From contig CACOMW010000015.1 of the NCBI GenBank assembly GCA_902628365.1, positions 1 to 33,846 on the forward strand: a stretch of 33,846 nt of DNA, written 5' to 3'. Numbering within the stretch: the first letter of the stretch is position 1; each line of letters starts with the position of its first letter. Below, piece after piece: positions 8,572-17,622 of this stretch. This DNA is from an uncultured Marinoscillum sp. Lineage in GTDB: Bacteria; Bacteroidota; Bacteroidia; Cytophagales; MED-G16. A program made the position numbers and the translations under genes. The notes under the pieces were generated by a model that was not told the origin of the DNA, searched no databases, and saw only the letters and a program-made list of their open reading frames with translations.

Positions 8572-10002
8572 ATGTACGAGTTAATGATAGTTGTATTTGT
8601 TTTGGGTTATGCCTGCATAACTCTTGAGCATCAGCTTAAAATTGATAAAGCAGCAGTGGCCTTAGTCACTGGAATATTATGCTGGACAATTTATGTTGTT
8701 GGTAAGGAACAAATTGTTGATCTAAATAAAGTGAAAGATCACGCAATTGATGAATTTAGCTCTACATATCCTGGTGAAATTTCAGAGACAAATGATCAAA
8801 CAATTAATGAAGAATTAACTTATGAAACGATTCAAGAATTTGTAACTGAAGTTCAATTATTTGAAATACTTTCTGAAATATCTAGTATTTTGTTTTTTTT
8901 GATGGGGGCAATGACAATTGTCGAGATTATAGATCTTCATGGAGGATTTAGAGTAGTAACAGATCGAATTAAAACAACAAATAAATTGAAATTGTTATGG
9001 ATACTTGGAATCATATCATTTTTCTTTTCTGCAGCCTTAGATAATTTAACTACTGCAATTATCATGGTATCACTCACCAGAAAATTTATTGCGGATCAAA
9101 AAGAAAGGTGGATGTTTTTAGGTATGGTAATTATTTCAGCTAATGCTGGTGGTGCTTGGTCGCCGATTGGAGATGTAACAACTACAATGCTTTGGATTGG
9201 AAAACAGATAACAACCCAACAGATTATCTTGAATGTCTTTCTACCCAGTTTAGTTTGTCTTTTAGTTCCATTGTCAATAATGTCTTTATACATGAAAGGC
9301 GATGTAAAACGACCCAGTGATGATACAAAATTAGAAACAGCACATCATACAACTAGACAACAAAGAAATTTAGTTTTTGGACTTGGAGTTAGTGGTTTAA
9401 TCTTTGTTCCAATATTTAAATCCATTACACATCTACCGCCTTTTATGGGTATGATGCTTAGTTTAGGTGTTTTATGGCTTATCACTGATATTATGCATAA
9501 AAAAGATGATATAGAAACAAAAAGACATTTTTCAGTTTTTCATGCTTTAGAAAAAATGGATGTTCCCACTATTTTGTTTTTTTTAGGTATTCTTCTTGCA
9601 GTTGGAAGTCTTCAAAGTGCTGGACAATTAAACCAAATGGCAGAATTTCTTGATAATAAAATTGGCACTTCAACAGAAAATGGCGTTTATCTAATTGGTT
9701 CAATAATTGGAATACTTTCAGCATTAGTAGATAATGTTCCATTAGTAGCTGCTGCAATGGGTATGTATCCATTAGGAGGTATGGAGTTTTTTGAACAAGA
9801 TGGTCTTTTTTGGGAGTTTCTAGCGTATTGTGCAGGAACTGGAGGTAGTGCCCTTATTATAGGTTCTGCCGCAGGAGTAGCTGTAATGGGATTAGAAAAT
9901 ATACCTTTCTTTTGGTATGTTAGAAAATTTACTATTCTAGCTATTATTGGATATGTAGCTGGAATAATCACCTATATAATTCAATACTCTATTTTGAATT
10001 AG
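8572..10002 (+). CDS. nhaD: Na+/H+ antiporter, NhaD family
   Basis: The 476-residue protein has about a dozen membrane helices and the NhaD-type motifs of the ion transporter superfamily: ALDNLTTAIIMVSLTRKF near 160-180, SANAGGAWSPIGDVTTTMLW near 190-210, and SALVDNVPLVAAAMG near 385-400. The two DN motifs in broken helices are the likely ion site. It would exchange cytoplasmic Na+ for external H+ in the inner membrane. Residues about 48-95, between the first and next helices, form an acidic hydrophilic loop (DEFSSTYPGEISETNDQT and on) that seems long for the family. The 3' end overlaps the convergent ribH by 14 bp. Family assignment is strong; ion preference is inferred from the family. Confidence 0.93.
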   Translation: MYELMIVVFVLGYACITLEHQLKIDKAAVALVTGILCWTIYVVGKEQIVDLNKVKDHAIDEFSSTYPGEISETNDQTINEELTYETIQEFVTEVQLFEILSEISSILFFLMGAMTIVEIIDLHGGFRVVTDRIKTTNKLKLLWILGIISFFFSAALDNLTTAIIMVSLTRKFIADQKERWMFLGMVIISANAGGAWSPIGDVTTTMLWIGKQITTQQIILNVFLPSLVCLLVPLSIMSLYMKGDVKRPSDDTKLETAHHTTRQQRNLVFGLGVSGLIFVPIFKSITHLPPFMGMMLSLGVLWLITDIMHKKDDIETKRHFSVFHALEKMDVPTILFFLGILLAVGSLQSAGQLNQMAEFLDNKIGTSTENGVYLIGSIIGILSALVDNVPLVAAAMGMYPLGGMEFFEQDGLFWEFLAYCAGTGGSALIIGSAAGVAVMGLENIPFFWYVRKFTILAIIGYVAGIITYIIQYSILN

Positions 10003-10480
10003 TTTCTTGTATTATTTTTAGAGTTTTTAATAAAGCTATTGAAGATTCTTCACCTTTATTACCAAATTTACCACCGCTCCTTTCAAATGCTTGCTTTTTA
10101 TTATTGGTTGTTAATACACCAAAAATTACAGGTTTATTAAACTTGAGAGAAACATCCATTAAACCTTTGGAAACAGAATAGGCAATATATTTATCATGAT
10201 CCGTTTCTCCTTTAATTATACACCCCAAAGAAATTATACCACTTAAATTTTTATATTTATATAATAAATATTGTGATAAAAAAACAAGTTCCATACTACC
10301 AGCCACATTGTATTTTTTAATATTTTTTTCTTTTACTCCGTGTTCTAATAACTTAGTTAATGCGCCATCGTACAATAATTCAGTTATTTCATTATTCCAA
10401 TCGGAAACTATTATCGAAATTTTTGAAGAAGCAAACAAATTATTATGCTTTAAATCAAGTCCTTTATTTTGAATAAACAT
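9989..10480 (-). CDS. ribH: 6,7-dimethyl-8-ribityllumazine synthase
   Basis: This 163-residue enzyme joins the ribityl-aminouracil intermediate and dihydroxybutanone phosphate to make the direct precursor of riboflavin; it assembles into pentamers or 60-mers. Diagnostic segments are SDWNNEIT near 26-33, NVAGSMELVF near 58-67, LGCIIKGETDHDKYI near 85-99 with the active-site His95, GVLTTNNKKQAFERSG, and GNKGEES near 139-145. Length and motif order are normal for the family. The ATG follows the stop of the upstream TPR gene by 8 bp. The TPR-ribH pairing agrees with what I recall from flavobacteria. Its last 14 bp overlap the end of nhaD on the other strand, leaving no room for a terminator between them. 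Confidence 0.95.
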   Translation of the reverse strand: MFIQNKGLDLKHNNLFASSKISIIVSDWNNEITELLYDGALTKLLEHGVKEKNIKKYNVAGSMELVFLSQYLLYKYKNLSGIISLGCIIKGETDHDKYIAYSVSKGLMDVSLKFNKPVIFGVLTTNNKKQAFERSGGKFGNKGEESSIALLKTLKIIQETNSK

Positions 10481-10488
10481 TCCGTAAT

Positions 10489-11190
10489 TTAAATTAAACC
10501 CTCCAACCTTGATTTATTTTTAAGAGAAATTTGATATTCTGAAGAGTCCTTATATAAATCAATAATTTTATTATAACAGTTATATGCTTCATTTAAATTT
10601 CCTGTTTCTTCATATACTAATGCTAATTTCAAAAGATAATTAGGAGTAAAAAATTGATTTGGCTTATAGTTGACGGCTTTTTTAAAGAATGATACCGCAT
10701 TGTCATAATCTTCTAACTCCGTATAAGCATCTCCAATTAAAGAGTAGGATCGAGCTTGAATTAACTCATCATTACTTGAAAATGATTTTAAATAATTTAT
10801 TGCATTATTGTAATCCTTCAATTTTAAATATGAAACTCCAGCATAATAATTAGATAAATTAGCGGCTTTTGTAAAATTATATTCATCTATAATTTCTAGA
10901 AAACCATAATTATTTCCATCACCATTTAAGGCTTTGACAAGACTATCAGACTCAAAATAATATACAGCTTGAAACATATCTTCTTGAGCAAGTTTATTTT
11001 GAGATGAAATATAATAATTCCCAACACCGAAAAGAGCAAGTATCAATATTATTGAAATAAATAATATTGAAAATGTATTTTTATTTTTTTCAAATGCTTC
11101 TTCATAGGATGATAGCTTTCCCGCTAAAGCGTCATTTGATTCAAATAGTGAAGCATCTTCTTGCTTTTTTTGTTTTTTTATTTTCACCAT
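10489..11190 (-). CDS. Membrane-anchored TPR protein
   Basis: The 233-residue product has a charged, Lys-rich cytoplasmic start (about 1-37), one membrane helix at about 38-58, and then a periplasmic domain with TPR-like repeats at about 115-230; recognisable units are NYYAGVSYLKLKDYNNAINYLK, SLIGDAYTELEDYDNAVSFFKKAV and LALVYEETGNLNEAYNCYNKII. No catalytic motif is visible. From memory, flavobacteria commonly carry a TPR gene of this size between recF and ribH. Here pdhA stands between this gene and recF, so the usual order is broken by an inserted or rearranged pdhA. The role is unknown; TPR proteins of this plan often serve in envelope assembly or cell division. Confidence 0.88.
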   Translation of the reverse strand: MVKIKKQKKQEDASLFESNDALAGKLSSYEEAFEKNKNTFSILFISIILILALFGVGNYYISSQNKLAQEDMFQAVYYFESDSLVKALNGDGNNYGFLEIIDEYNFTKAANLSNYYAGVSYLKLKDYNNAINYLKSFSSNDELIQARSYSLIGDAYTELEDYDNAVSFFKKAVNYKPNQFFTPNYLLKLALVYEETGNLNEAYNCYNKIIDLYKDSSEYQISLKNKSRLEGLI

Positions 11191-11206
11191 AATTTAAAAT
11201 AGTTGA

Positions 11207-11214
11207 CAAATTTA
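11207..11214 (-). promoter_or_regulatory. Candidate -7 box for the TPR-ribH pair
   Basis: The minus strand reads TAAATTTG, a full TAnnTTTG match in the 45 bp gap after pdhA. The transcript would begin about 10 bases before the TPR gene's ATG. No -33 TTG at standard spacing is visible, so read-through from pdhA remains possible. Confidence 0.3.
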
Positions 11215-11235
11215 ATTAAAATATCTAGTTGATTA

Positions 11236-12267
11236 CTATTCAATCAAAAAAGGATAATCACCTTGCTCATAAATATGCTTATATATATCATCTTTTGATG
11301 GGTAAGGAGAATCTTCTGCAAACTTTACCGAATCATTAACCTGTGTTTTAATTTCATTTTCAATTAAATCAAACTCTTTCTCAGTAAGGATTTTTTTAAT
11401 TGTAATTATTTTTTTTATTTGTTCAATCGGATCTTTTTCTTTGTAAGATGCTAATTCATCCTTTGACCTATAACTTGCAGGATCTGACATTGAATGACCT
11501 TTGTACCTATAAGTTCTGAATTCTAATAAGGTAGGGCCAAGTCCTTCTCTGGCTCTTTTTGCAGCCTTAGAAACTGCATGATGAACTTTTATAACATTCA
11601 TAGCATCAACTGGATATGAAGGCATATCATAAGCTTTACCAATTTTATATAATTCAGTTACATTAGAAGTTCTTTCAACCGAAGTACCCATTGCATAACC
11701 GTTATTTTCTATTATGAAAATTACAGGAATTTTAAGAAACATTGACATGTTTAAAGCTTCATGAAATGCACCAATTCTAACCGCGCCATCGCCAAGAAAA
11801 GTTAGACATACATTATCCGTTCCTTTATATAATTCTGCAAAACCAATACCAGCCCCCATTGGGATTTGATTTCCAACTATTCCATGGCCACCAAAAAAAT
11901 TTCTTTCTTTATCAAACATATGCATTGAACCTCCTCTTCCTTTAGATATGCCAGTTTCTTTTCCATATAATTCTGCCATTATAAAGTTTGGATTTGTGCC
12001 TAAAGCTAATGGATGAGCATGGTCTCTATATGAAGTAATATATTTATCACCTTCTTTTAATGCTGTAACACAGCCTGCAATACAAGCTTCTTGACCTATG
12101 TAGAGATGACAAAATCCTCTAATTTTTTGTTGTCCATATAACTTCCCAGCCATCTCCTCAAATTTTCTCATTAAAACCATAGATTTGTACCAATAAAGAA
12201 AAGTTTCCTTAGAAAAATCATTCGCAAGGTTTATTGTCTCAGTTTGTTTTTCTTTTTTTCTTGGCAT
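11236..12267 (-). CDS. pdhA: Pyruvate dehydrogenase E1 component, alpha subunit
   Basis: The 343-residue protein is the thiamine-diphosphate-binding half of the E1 heterotetramer that decarboxylates pyruvate and feeds acetyl groups to the E2 lipoyl domain. The thiamine-diphosphate motif is GDGAVRIGAFHEALN (159-173) closing with ENNGYAMGTS (187-196). Other family marks are GFCHLYIGQEA near 51-61, TSYRDHAHPLALG near 78-90, RGGSMHMFD near 111-119, and YRYKGHSMSDPASYRSKDE, equivalent to the phosphorylation-loop region in mitochondrial enzymes. E1 beta and E2 genes are not adjacent: downstream on the same strand is a TPR gene. From memory, flavobacteria usually carry an E2 gene next to pdhA, so this copy appears isolated. 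Residue marks rule out a simple 2-oxoglutarate dehydrogenase; a branched-chain substrate is less likely but not excluded. Confidence 0.92.
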   Translation of the reverse strand: MPRKKEKQTETINLANDFSKETFLYWYKSMVLMRKFEEMAGKLYGQQKIRGFCHLYIGQEACIAGCVTALKEGDKYITSYRDHAHPLALGTNPNFIMAELYGKETGISKGRGGSMHMFDKERNFFGGHGIVGNQIPMGAGIGFAELYKGTDNVCLTFLGDGAVRIGAFHEALNMSMFLKIPVIFIIENNGYAMGTSVERTSNVTELYKIGKAYDMPSYPVDAMNVIKVHHAVSKAAKRAREGLGPTLLEFRTYRYKGHSMSDPASYRSKDELASYKEKDPIEQIKKIITIKKILTEKEFDLIENEIKTQVNDSVKFAEDSPYPSKDDIYKHIYEQGDYPFLIE

Positions 12268-12311
12268 AAATTAATATTATAATCTATTTTAAAGATGAAT
12301 TAATATTTCGA

Positions 12312-12342
12312 CAAAAATAATTAAAATATAAGAGGTAGCAAA
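12312..12342 (-). promoter_or_regulatory. Complete Bacteroidota-type promoter for pdhA
   Basis: On the minus strand a TTTG (12339-12342) is followed after 19 bases by TATTTTTG (12312-12319). This matches both the -33 (TTTG) and -7 (TAnnTTTG) elements at the spacing reported for Bacteroidota. The start would lie near 12305, about 38 bases before the pdhA ATG. The -33 part lies 6 bases before the ATG of the divergent recF, so it overlaps recF's leader. Confidence 0.6.
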
Positions 12343-12347
12343 TTATT

Positions 12348-13457
12348 ATGTATCTGGAAAAAATAGAGTTAAAAAATTTTAAAAATTATGAATCTGAAAT
12401 TATTAATTTTTCAGATAAAATTAATTTTATAACTGGTGAAAATGGATCTGGAAAAACTAATTTACTAGATGCAATTTACTACCTATCATTTACAAAGAGT
12501 GCTTTTAATAAAGTTGATGAAAATAATATCAAAAATAATGGTGATTTTTTTTCAATAAAGGGTAATTATAAAATTGATAATAAACCAATATCCATAGATT
12601 GTAAGTATAAAAAAAATGAAAAAAAAACTATTTTATATAATCAATCACCATATGAAAAAATTAGTCTTCACTTAGGAAGAATACCAGCTATAATTGTTGC
12701 TCCAAATGATAGCGATTTAATTAGAAATTCAAGCTATTATAGAAGAAGGTTTTTTGATTTAATTATTTCTCAAATTGAACAAGACTACTTACAAGCTATT
12801 ATAAAGTATAATAAAATTATAAAATCAAGAAATTTGGTTTTAGAAAAATTTAAGAAAAAAAAATATGTTGATAAAAATGAAATTCAACACTATGATGATT
12901 TGTTAATTCAATTAAATATTTATATAAGAAATAAAAGATCAAAATATTTAATTGATTTCAAAAAAAAGTTTTTTGAAATATATGATTCCATAACAAAAGA
13001 AAAACATGAAATTGAAATTACATATAAAAGTAAAGTTGAAGAATCTATAGATGAAAATATTTTTAATAAGTTTCTTGATTATGATATTTTAACCAAAAAA
13101 ACAAACTTCGGGATACATAAAGATGATTATTTATTTTATATTAATAATAAACCCATTAAAAATTTTGCATCTCAGGGTCAACAAAAATCATTTATTATTA
13201 GTCTAAAAATGAGTGAATATTATATTATTTCAGAAAAATTATCAATAAGTCCACTAATGATGCTTGATGATATTTTTGATAAATTAGATAATAAAAGAAT
13301 CAGTGATTTAATGAAATTCATTAAAAATAAGATTAAGGGACAAATTTTTATAACCGATGCTTTAAATGATAGAATAAAAATTTTTAATTCAAAAGATTAT
13401 AATATGAATATTATTTCAATAAAAAATGGAGAAATAAATTTTAATGAAAAAAAATAA
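12348..13457 (+). CDS. recF: DNA replication and repair ATPase RecF
   Basis: This 369-residue SMC-like ATPase helps load RecA at single-strand gaps, with RecO and RecR. The start KIELKNFKNY is typical; the Walker A motif is GENGSGKT (30-37), the ABC signature is SQGQQK (275-280), and the Walker B region is LMMLDDIFD (303-311). A helical arm with many Lys and Ile lies between. Length is normal. The 3' end overlaps the DUF721 gene by 14 bp in another frame, a close coupling that suggests translational linkage. No Shine-Dalgarno-like site is needed at this spacing in this phylum. The divergent pdhA promoter occupies its short leader, and I could not find a separate recF promoter. Confidence 0.95.
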   Translation: MYLEKIELKNFKNYESEIINFSDKINFITGENGSGKTNLLDAIYYLSFTKSAFNKVDENNIKNNGDFFSIKGNYKIDNKPISIDCKYKKNEKKTILYNQSPYEKISLHLGRIPAIIVAPNDSDLIRNSSYYRRRFFDLIISQIEQDYLQAIIKYNKIIKSRNLVLEKFKKKKYVDKNEIQHYDDLLIQLNIYIRNKRSKYLIDFKKKFFEIYDSITKEKHEIEITYKSKVEESIDENIFNKFLDYDILTKKTNFGIHKDDYLFYINNKPIKNFASQGQQKSFIISLKMSEYYIISEKLSISPLMMLDDIFDKLDNKRISDLMKFIKNKIKGQIFITDALNDRIKIFNSKDYNMNIISIKNGEINFNEKK

Positions 13458-13743
13458 TAAAAGAGAACGAAAAATAGAATCCATTGAAAAATTAACCTCT
13501 AATTTTTTTAATCAAAATAAAATAAATTCAAAACTTTTTGATAAAAAAATTGAAAATTTATGGAATACTTTTTCAAATAAATTCATTCAAGAAAGAACGA
13601 CCGGAGTGTATTGTAAGAATATGATTATATATATTAAAATAAATTCATCCCCTCTAAAGAGCGAATTAGAAAATTCGAAAGAAATAACACTAAAAAAATT
13701 TCAGCAATACCATAAAGAAATTGAAAATATAGTATTTATATGA
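13444..13743 (+). CDS. DUF721 / DciA-like protein
   Basis: The 99-residue product has a basic N-terminus and a C-terminal part in the DUF721 pattern: a Trp (LWNTFSNKF), then YCKNMIIYIKINSSPLKSEL, matching the KH-like core in which a strand is followed by S.PLKSEL. DUF721 includes DciA, which loads the DnaB helicase in bacteria lacking DnaC. It starts inside recF, 14 bp before its stop, and ends 4 bp before the convergent lspA. Bacteroidota usually have a protein of this length here, from memory. A role with recF in replication or gap repair is likely but not shown by the sequence. The short length makes the domain call moderate. Confidence 0.75.
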   Translation: MKKNNKRERKIESIEKLTSNFFNQNKINSKLFDKKIENLWNTFSNKFIQERTTGVYCKNMIIYIKINSSPLKSELENSKEITLKKFQQYHKEIENIVFI

Positions 13744-13747
13744 CTAC

Positions 13748-14320
13748 TTATAAATACTCAACAAATTTTTTTTGAAATAAAATAATTATCAAAACCCCAA
13801 CAAATATCGAGGAATCAGCTATATTAAAAACTGGCCATAATGAAAGATATGATCCGCCTATTAGGGGAAAATATGAAGGCACAAACCCCTCCCAGATATC
13901 AACATAAAACATATCTATAACTTGTCCATAAAATAAAGAAAAAGGTGAGTTTAAGGGGGCATTATTAAGTAAAACTCCGTAAAGTAAACTATCAATAACA
14001 TTTCCAATAGCACCAGCAAGAATCATAGATATAGCTAAAATTAATAGGTTATTAGCTTTTTTAGATATAAGAGTATATAAATAATAACCAATAAAAAAAG
14101 ATGCTGCAAGCCTAAATGAGGTAAGTAATAATTTTCCGTATTTAAAATTTATATCAATACCAAAAGCTAAACCAGGATTCTCAATATGATGTAATTTAAA
14201 AAAATCACCTATAATATTAATTTCTGAGCCAAGCGGCATATTGAAATGAACAACAAGTTTAACCAGTTGATCAATTATAACTATTACTAGGGTTACTAAA
14301 TAAAAATTCTTTTTATCCAT
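13748..14320 (-). CDS. lspA: Lipoprotein signal peptidase (signal peptidase II)
   Basis: This 190-residue inner-membrane aspartyl protease cuts the signal peptide from diacylated prolipoproteins such as LptC in this window. Four membrane helices are visible. Key sites are HHIENPGLAFG (44-54), GNVID (catalytic Asp110) and FNIADSS (catalytic Asp169). The 59 residues between the two Asp exceed the E. coli spacing because of an insertion with GQVIDMFYVD, which I recall as normal in Bacteroidota enzymes. It follows ileS by 9 bp and is the last gene of the glyS-RND-ileS-lspA run. From memory, flavobacteria often have a DksA/TraR-type gene between ileS and lspA; it is absent here. Its 3' end faces the DUF721 gene. 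Confidence 0.95.
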   Translation of the reverse strand: MDKKNFYLVTLVIVIIDQLVKLVVHFNMPLGSEINIIGDFFKLHHIENPGLAFGIDINFKYGKLLLTSFRLAASFFIGYYLYTLISKKANNLLILAISMILAGAIGNVIDSLLYGVLLNNAPLNSPFSLFYGQVIDMFYVDIWEGFVPSYFPLIGGSYLSLWPVFNIADSSIFVGVLIIILFQKKFVEYL

Positions 14321-14330
14321 TGTTTTTAAA

Positions 14331-17300
14331 TTATGAAGATTTTGATATATTAAAATATATTATGCTTTCATTAATTTGTAATTCTTTCAAATCATTTTCT
14401 TTTTTTATGAATCCTATTTTTTTTGCTTGAATTTCATTTGAAACATAATGTAAATTATTTTTGATCGATTCTATTAAAAATTTATTATCACAAAAAATAT
14501 TTAACTCTACTTTATCGGTAACTTCAAATTTCTTCTCTTTTCTTACATTTTGAACTTTATTAACAAAGTCTCTAGCGAAACCCTCCATTTTTAAATTTTC
14601 TGAAATATTAATATCAATTGCAATTGTGAAATTATCATTGGAAACAACTTTCAAACCAGGAATATCTGTGTATGTAATATTAACTAAATCCTTTGTTATA
14701 CTTATTTCACCAATTTGACTAATAGATAAAGTGATTTTTTTATTCTTTTCTAATAAATCGATATCTTTTTTATTGAATTGTAAAATTGAATCAGCTACTA
14801 GTTGAGTATTTTTACCAAAAGCAATACCTATTTCTTTAAAGTTAGGTTTAATTTCTTTTGAAAGAATCTTGGAAGAATCATTAATAAATTCAAGGTTTTT
14901 AATATTTACCTCAGATAAAATTAAGTCTTCAACAGATTTGATACTTTTTTCCATACTTTTTGATTTTGATTGAATTATCATCTTATCAAGTGGTTGTCTA
15001 ACCTTGATTTTTTCTTTTTTTCTTAAAGAATGAACTAGAGAAGAGATTTGTTGAGCATACAACATTTTTTCTTCTAAATTTTCATTGATTAATTGAATGT
15101 TCGGTTTAGGAAAATCAGACAGATGTACAGAAATATCTTTTTTATTAATATGTTTTAGATGAAGGTCTAAATAAATTTTTTCACAATAAAATGGCGCAAA
15201 AGGAGATGAAATAATTGAAATTTTTTTTAAACATTCATATAATGTTTGATAAGCAATAACTTTGTCTTTATTAAACTCTCCTTTCCAAAAACGTTTTCTG
15301 TTTAATCTTACATACCAATTACTTAAATCATTTATTAAGAAATTTTGAATTAACCTAATTGCTTTAGTAGGGTCATAATTATCTAAATTCTTTTCAACAT
15401 TTAATATTGTAGAATTAAGTTTACTTAAAATCCACATATCACTTTCTGTCTTTTCTTTTTCATTTGCTTTATGATCTTTATGAGAAAATTTATCAATGTT
15501 TGCATATAAGGCAAAAAAGTTATAAGTATTAAACAATGTTCCAAAAAATTTTCTTTTCACTTCCTCAATTCCTTCCGTAGTAAACTTTAAATTTTCCCAA
15601 GGGTTAGAGTTGAAAATCATATACCACCTAGTTGGATCCGGACCGTAAGAAAAAATAGTTTTAAAAGGATCAATTGCATTTCCTAGCCTTTTTGACATTT
15701 TATTACCAATACTGTCAAGAACTAACCCATTAGAAATAACATTTTTATAAGAAATCTTATTAAATAATAAAACACCTAAAACATGTAAAGTAAAGAACCA
15801 ACCTCTTGTTTGATCAACTCCTTCAGCTATAAAATCAGCAGGAAAAAGTTTATCAAAATTTTTCTTATTAGAAAAAGGATAATGATGTTGAGCAAAAGGC
15901 ATAGCACCGGAATCAAACCATACATCTATAATATCTTTTTGCCTTTTCATTTTCTTACCACTTTTAGAAACTAATATAATATCATCTATATAGGGTCTAT
16001 GAAGATCGAATCCATCTGGTAATTTATTTTTCATAAATCCAGCTTTAACAGAGTTTTTGACTTCATCTTTTAATTCCTTAATACTTCCTATGCAAATTTC
16101 TTCATCTCCATTTTCCGTTGTCCAAATAGGTAATGGAGTTCCCCAATATCTTGATCTACTTAAATTCCAATCAACTATATTTTCTAACCAATTTCCAAAC
16201 CTACCCGATCCAGTCGATTCTGGTTGCCAATTAATCTCTTTGTTCATTTGTATTAATTCATTCTTAAATTTAGTAGTGGCAATAAACCAAGATTCTAATG
16301 GATAATATAAGATTGGTTTATCTGTCCTCCAGCAATGAGGATAAGAATGTTCATATTTTTCAACTAGAAAAGCTTTGTTTTCTTTTTTTAATTTTATTGC
16401 TATCTGGATATCAGTTGATAATTCTTCATCATTTCCAAAATTTTTTACACTCATACCAGAAAAATCTTTTATCTCCTTAACAAATTTTCCTGACTTATCT
16501 ACGATAGGCACGTTATTTCCTTTTTCGTCTTTGACAAAAATACCAGGAATATTATATTTTTCAGATATAAAAAAATCATCAGATCCAAAAGTTCTAGAAA
16601 TATGAACAATACCAGTTCCTTCATCAGCAGAAACAAAATCAGCATGAACTATGGTAAAAGCAGGCTTTTCAGCAGGTACATAATCTAATAACTGTTCATA
16701 ATCAAAACCTAATAAGTCTTTGCCTTTAATTTTTTTTAATAATTCATATTTTAGATTTTTATTATCAAAATAGCGACTAATACAACTGCTTGCTAATATC
16801 ACTGTAACAGGAATATTCGTATATATATTAATAGTTTTAACAATGGAATATTCCATATTTTCATTTACAGCTAAGGAATTATTTGCTGGTAAAGTCCATG
16901 GAGTAGTTGTCCATGCTAAAAGATATATTTCGGTATTAATATTTTTAAAAAGATTAATGCTCGATTTGTTTTTTAAAAGTTTGAACTGTGCTACAACAGA
17001 TGTATCTTTTATATTTTTGTAAGCACCAGGCATATTTAATTCATGTGAACTTAACCCTGTGCCTGCAGCAGGAGAAAATGGCTGAATAGTATACCCCTTA
17101 TATAAAAGTCCCTTTTCATACAAGTTTTTTAATGACCACCAAATAGATTCAATATATTCATTTTTATAGGTTATATAAGAATCCTTTAAATCCAACCAAT
17201 AACCCATTTTTATCGTTAATTCTTCCCATTTATTTTTGAATTCCATTACAGTTTTTCTACACTCTTTATTATAATTTTCTACAGAAATTTTATTCCCAAT

Positions 17301-17621
17301 ATCATCTTTATTGATGTTTAATTTTTTTTCAACTTGTAATTCTACAGGTAAACCATGTGTATCCCATCCTCCTTTTCTTACTACTTTAAATCCTTTTAAT
17401 GTTTTGTATCTACAAAAAACATCTTTAACTGTTCTAGACATCACATGATGAATTCCTGGTTCTCCATTAGCTGAAGGAGGGCCTTCATAAAAAATAAAAT
17501 TTTTACTATCCTTATTTCTTGAACTTATTGTTTTTTGAAAAATATTGTTATCATCCCAATACTTTTGAACTTGAATGGAAATATCATAAAAGTTTATGCT
17601 TTTATATTCTTTATAAGACAT
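14331..17621 (-). CDS. ileS: Isoleucyl-tRNA synthetase
   Basis: The 1096-residue class I synthetase charges tRNA-Ile and edits mischarged valine. The HIGH site appears as HHVM (58-61) after PPSANGEPGI, the KMSKS loop as KMSKR (about 641-645), and SRSRYWGTPLPIW is clear near 490. The CP1 editing domain lies between about 190 and 400. The C-terminal anticodon-binding region follows, with no zinc-finger Cys cluster visible. Length and the HHVM form fit the eukaryote-like IleS group found in Bacteroidota. The ATG lies 1 base after the stop of the upstream RND gene, so translation is probably coupled. Nothing suggests truncation or loss of a catalytic residue. Confidence 0.96.
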   Translation of the reverse strand: MSYKEYKSINFYDISIQVQKYWDDNNIFQKTISSRNKDSKNFIFYEGPPSANGEPGIHHVMSRTVKDVFCRYKTLKGFKVVRKGGWDTHGLPVELQVEKKLNINKDDIGNKISVENYNKECRKTVMEFKNKWEELTIKMGYWLDLKDSYITYKNEYIESIWWSLKNLYEKGLLYKGYTIQPFSPAAGTGLSSHELNMPGAYKNIKDTSVVAQFKLLKNKSSINLFKNINTEIYLLAWTTTPWTLPANNSLAVNENMEYSIVKTINIYTNIPVTVILASSCISRYFDNKNLKYELLKKIKGKDLLGFDYEQLLDYVPAEKPAFTIVHADFVSADEGTGIVHISRTFGSDDFFISEKYNIPGIFVKDEKGNNVPIVDKSGKFVKEIKDFSGMSVKNFGNDEELSTDIQIAIKLKKENKAFLVEKYEHSYPHCWRTDKPILYYPLESWFIATTKFKNELIQMNKEINWQPESTGSGRFGNWLENIVDWNLSRSRYWGTPLPIWTTENGDEEICIGSIKELKDEVKNSVKAGFMKNKLPDGFDLHRPYIDDIILVSKSGKKMKRQKDIIDVWFDSGAMPFAQHHYPFSNKKNFDKLFPADFIAEGVDQTRGWFFTLHVLGVLLFNKISYKNVISNGLVLDSIGNKMSKRLGNAIDPFKTIFSYGPDPTRWYMIFNSNPWENLKFTTEGIEEVKRKFFGTLFNTYNFFALYANIDKFSHKDHKANEKEKTESDMWILSKLNSTILNVEKNLDNYDPTKAIRLIQNFLINDLSNWYVRLNRKRFWKGEFNKDKVIAYQTLYECLKKISIISSPFAPFYCEKIYLDLHLKHINKKDISVHLSDFPKPNIQLINENLEEKMLYAQQISSLVHSLRKKEKIKVRQPLDKMIIQSKSKSMEKSIKSVEDLILSEVNIKNLEFINDSSKILSKEIKPNFKEIGIAFGKNTQLVADSILQFNKKDIDLLEKNKKITLSISQIGEISITKDLVNITYTDIPGLKVVSNDNFTIAIDINISENLKMEGFARDFVNKVQNVRKEKKFEVTDKVELNIFCDNKFLIESIKNNLHYVSNEIQAKKIGFIKKENDLKELQINESIIYFNISKSS

Positions 17622-17622
17622 A

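Noticed and set aside
9096-9971. Reverse-strand open frames inside nhaD, and similar ones inside ileS, oadA, oadB and atpA
   Set aside because: They lie wholly inside well-supported genes, lack domain features, and have compositions expected from reading coding DNA backwards.
13444-13457. Programmed frameshift between recF and the DUF721 gene at an A-run
   Set aside because: Both genes have full-length family-like ends and starts, and the overlap has its own ATG, so ordinary translational coupling explains it.
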